A stretch of 64,000 nucleotides of DNA from Phycisphaerales bacterium (GTDB lineage Bacteria; Planctomycetota; Phycisphaerae; Phycisphaerales; UBA1924). This document shows positions 61,995-64,000 of the stretch, one piece after another. The translations under genes and the position numbers were made by a program. The stretch is taken from contig JAJDDJ010000014.1 of NCBI GenBank assembly GCA_029260395.1, positions 1 to 64,000 of the forward strand, given 5' to 3'. The first letter of the stretch is position 1; each line of letters starts with the position of its first letter. The notes below the pieces were generated by a model that had not been told where the DNA came from, did no database searches, and saw only the letters and a list, made by a program, of their open reading frames with translations.

Positions 61995-64000
61995 ATGAAG
62001 CGACACGTGCTGGGCTTGGATATCGGCAGCAATTCGGTAGGGTCGGCCTGGATTGACCGCCAGACTGGCGTGATCGTTGCGGGCGTCTCGGTCTTTCCGG
62101 CCGGTGTGGACGAGAGCGATGACAAGCGGGGCGAGCCCAAGAACGCTAAGCGGCGGATGACCCGTCGTGCGCGGATCACCCTGGCCCGGCGTGCCAATCG
62201 CAAGCGCGAGTTGCGGCTCAAGCTCATTCAGGTTGGCCTGTTGCCCGAGGACGAAACCGGCTTCATGGCTTTGCTGGAAGCCACCGACCCGTGGGCGCTG
62301 CGACGCGCCGGCCTGGACAAAGCGCTCGCCCCATTCGAGTTTGGCCGGGCGCTGCTGCATCTGGCTCAACGGCGTGGAGCACTGGGGCTGCATATTTCCG
62401 ATCCGGAAAATGGTGAGGAAGAAAGCGCGGACGCCAAGGAAGACGGCAAGGTCAAAGCCGCCATCGGCGAGGTGCGCGCGAAGATGATCGAGCGCGAGGC
62501 CCGCACCTTCGGCGAATTCATCGCGATGGTACGCGACGAGCGCGTGACCGCCATCGAGAGTGAAGACCAACGCAGCGACGGTCAACGAAAGGGGCCACGC
62601 GAGTGGCGGCAGGCGGTGCGCAACAAGGCGGCCAGCTACGAGCACTGCGCCGACCGGCCGATGATCCGCGACGAGTTCGCCAGACTCTGGGACACACAGG
62701 AACGACTCGGCGGCCAGACGGCCAAGCTGCTGACCAAAGACTTGCGGCTCCTGCTGGACAATGAGAAGGGCGACAGCGTGTGGCGGCATAAGGGCCTGTT
62801 GTTCGGCCAACGGCGAGCCACGTGGGACCTGGGTACGCTCGGACGCTGCGTGCTGGAACCCAGTGAACGGTGCGTGCCGCACGCCGACCGCCATGCCTCG
62901 CGTTACCGCGTAGTCGAGACGCTCAACAACCTGCGGATTCTTGAAGGCACGAGCAAGCCGAGGCCGCTCACCGAAGACGAGCGCGACCGACTCAAGGCGT
63001 ACCTCTCCGGGCCGTTGGGCGAGGAAGCCCGCGGTAAACGCAAGGGCCAGCCCAAGCGTTCGGCCAGCATCACCGACCTGCGCAAAAAGATGGCCGAGTG
63101 GTATGGCAAGGAGCACTGGACGGCCACCAAGAAGAACTCGCCGCGGGCCTTCACCAGCGAATTCACCGACGAGGACCGGGCGATCAACACCGACTGGTTC
63201 TACCGCGAGGTCGTCCACGGGGCCATCGGCGTGGAAACGTGGGCAGCGATGCCTGAATCGCTCAGGGAGGGTTTCAATCGGGCCATCCTGCGGCACGATC
63301 CCGACGAGGACGATGATGCCGAAAGACTACTGTCGGGCGTGACAAAGTGGGGCGGGCTCGACACGGAACACGCGGACAAGCTGCTGGTGGCCTGGAAGAC
63401 AAGACCCAAGCTAGACGACAAGCGGCTGAACATGAGCCGGCGGGCGGTTTTGAATCTGCTGTCAGCGATGGATCACGCATGGCCCGATGAAACGAGTCCA
63501 ACGGGCATCCGCTGGCCAACTCAGATCGAGGCTCGCAAGGCGATCGCGGGTGATGCAGACTTTCGTGATGAAACAACCGGCACGGCGATGGATGACATCA
63601 CCCGCCGCCGATACGCGACGGGAGCAAAGGGTGCCACGGCTCGCGACCGTCACTACATGGGCAAGCACACGCTGCAAAGAGAGGGCAAACCGATCATCGA
63701 CAAGACCAGCGGCCAGCCGCTCGCCGAGCCACCGCCCGCTCCGCTCATCAGCAATCCGGTTGTCCGCAAGGCCATCCACGAAGTACGGCGGCACGTCGTG
63801 GAGCACATGCTCGCCAGCGGATGCAAGCCCAGCGAGGTCTACATCGAGCTAGCCCGTGAGGCCAAGATGGGCAAGAAGGACGCTGATCGTCTTCTGCTGC
63901 GAAACCGGCTTCGCAACCGAATTCGAACCAACATCATCGATGAGCACCACCTGCACGGCCATACCAGTAGCGGGCAGCGAGCAGCCATCGATCGCGTGGT
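61995..64000 (+). CDS. cas9: Cas9 endonuclease, type II-C-like (N-terminal 668 residues, gene continues past the window)
   Basis: ATG at 61995 follows GACGGGAG by 6 bases. RuvC-I is VLGLDIGSNSVGSAWID, with catalytic Asp9. The Arg-rich bridge helix is at about 54-80 (RRMTRRARITLARRANRKRE, then LRLKLIQVGLLPED). A recognition lobe of about 500 residues includes FEFGRALLHLAQRRGALGLH and a charged insert. Near the right edge ISNPVVRKAIHEVRRHVVEH and VYIELAREAKMGKK (Glu618 of RuvC-II) appear. HNH, RuvC-III and the PAM domain would lie outside. Glu618 is later than in Neisseria or Campylobacter Cas9 (about 490-505), so a longer protein is expected. It cuts target DNA guided by crRNA and tracrRNA. 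Confidence 0.97.
   Translation, partial: MKRHVLGLDIGSNSVGSAWIDRQTGVIVAGVSVFPAGVDESDDKRGEPKNAKRRMTRRARITLARRANRKRELRLKLIQVGLLPEDETGFMALLEATDPWALRRAGLDKALAPFEFGRALLHLAQRRGALGLHISDPENGEEESADAKEDGKVKAAIGEVRAKMIEREARTFGEFIAMVRDERVTAIESEDQRSDGQRKGPREWRQAVRNKAASYEHCADRPMIRDEFARLWDTQERLGGQTAKLLTKDLRLLLDNEKGDSVWRHKGLLFGQRRATWDLGTLGRCVLEPSERCVPHADRHASRYRVVETLNNLRILEGTSKPRPLTEDERDRLKAYLSGPLGEEARGKRKGQPKRSASITDLRKKMAEWYGKEHWTATKKNSPRAFTSEFTDEDRAINTDWFYREVVHGAIGVETWAAMPESLREGFNRAILRHDPDEDDDAERLLSGVTKWGGLDTEHADKLLVAWKTRPKLDDKRLNMSRRAVLNLLSAMDHAWPDETSPTGIRWPTQIEARKAIAGDADFRDETTGTAMDDITRRRYATGAKGATARDRHYMGKHTLQREGKPIIDKTSGQPLAEPPPAPLISNPVVRKAIHEVRRHVVEHMLASGCKPSEVYIELAREAKMGKKDADRLLLRNRLRNRIRTNIIDEHHLHGHTSSGQRAAIDRV

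Noticed and set aside
61689..63296. Long minus-strand open frame (535 codons) opposite the Cas9 start
   Set aside because: It is the antisense of cas9 and of the tracrRNA region; its text has no recognisable motif, whereas the plus strand carries all Cas9 hallmarks.
61791..64000. CRISPR array near cas9
   Set aside because: No direct repeats with spacers are visible in this region; only a tracrRNA candidate is.

Overview
The window is GC-rich bacterial DNA that most resembles a planctomycete of the Phycisphaerae type. That placement is an inference from gene content and not from a marker gene: a giant secreted YD-repeat (Rhs-like) protein carries a dockerin-type calcium-binding insert, a complete type II secretion operon sits beside it, a multicopy small protein with an STGPRT-EGKA-NAWRHGERSA motif recurs, and a type II-C Cas9 gene starts at the right edge.

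Layout. 0-6.4 kb is housekeeping: gamma-glutamyltransferase, a three-gene protein-glutamylation operon (retropepsin-like protease, RimK fused to a TrkA-C domain, AstE-like deacylase) and an AbgT transporter. 6.5-26.7 kb is a polymorphic-toxin island. One full-length 3025-aa Rhs protein ends in a PD-(D/E)XK-like nuclease tip and is followed by an overlapping immunity candidate. Downstream lie several displaced Rhs 3' cassettes with different tips, each trailed by a different immunity candidate, plus two orphan immunity genes (Imm26-like and Imm11-like) and two Rhs core scraps in opposite orientations. A metallo-beta-lactamase-fold hydrolase and a cardiolipin synthase lie inside the island. 27.1-37.1 kb is a type II secretion operon (D-E-F-G-H-I-J-K-C-L-M-like, then a TPR lipoprotein) in which nearly every junction is a 4-base start/stop overlap.

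37.2-48.6 kb holds a metallophosphoesterase and lipid kinase pair, a PRC-barrel protein, a two-component system, a DUF389 membrane protein and a run of small envelope or stress genes (entericidin-like, DUF1328, acidic lipoprotein, PA2169-type four-helix bundle, BON-MscS channel). 48.6-49.8 kb is a decayed mobile-element unit: a tRNA-Asp-like structure, an integrase-tail-like reading frame, a conserved accessory protein and a member of the small GERSA family. 50-61 kb is a heavy-metal (copper or silver type) export operon on the minus strand: Cys-rich leader protein, outer-membrane factor, adaptor with two metal-binding motifs, a CusA-type pump with extra membrane helices, a four-fold Cys-cluster protein, then an APC permease and an HMA-MauE-like protein.

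61.0-64.0 kb contains two degenerate copies of the mobile unit and then the start of a CRISPR-Cas9 locus. cas9 runs off the window after 668 codons. A divergent, promoter- and terminator-bounded RNA of about 109 nt directly upstream has the architecture of a tracrRNA. No CRISPR array, cas1 or cas2 is visible, so they would have to lie to the right or elsewhere.
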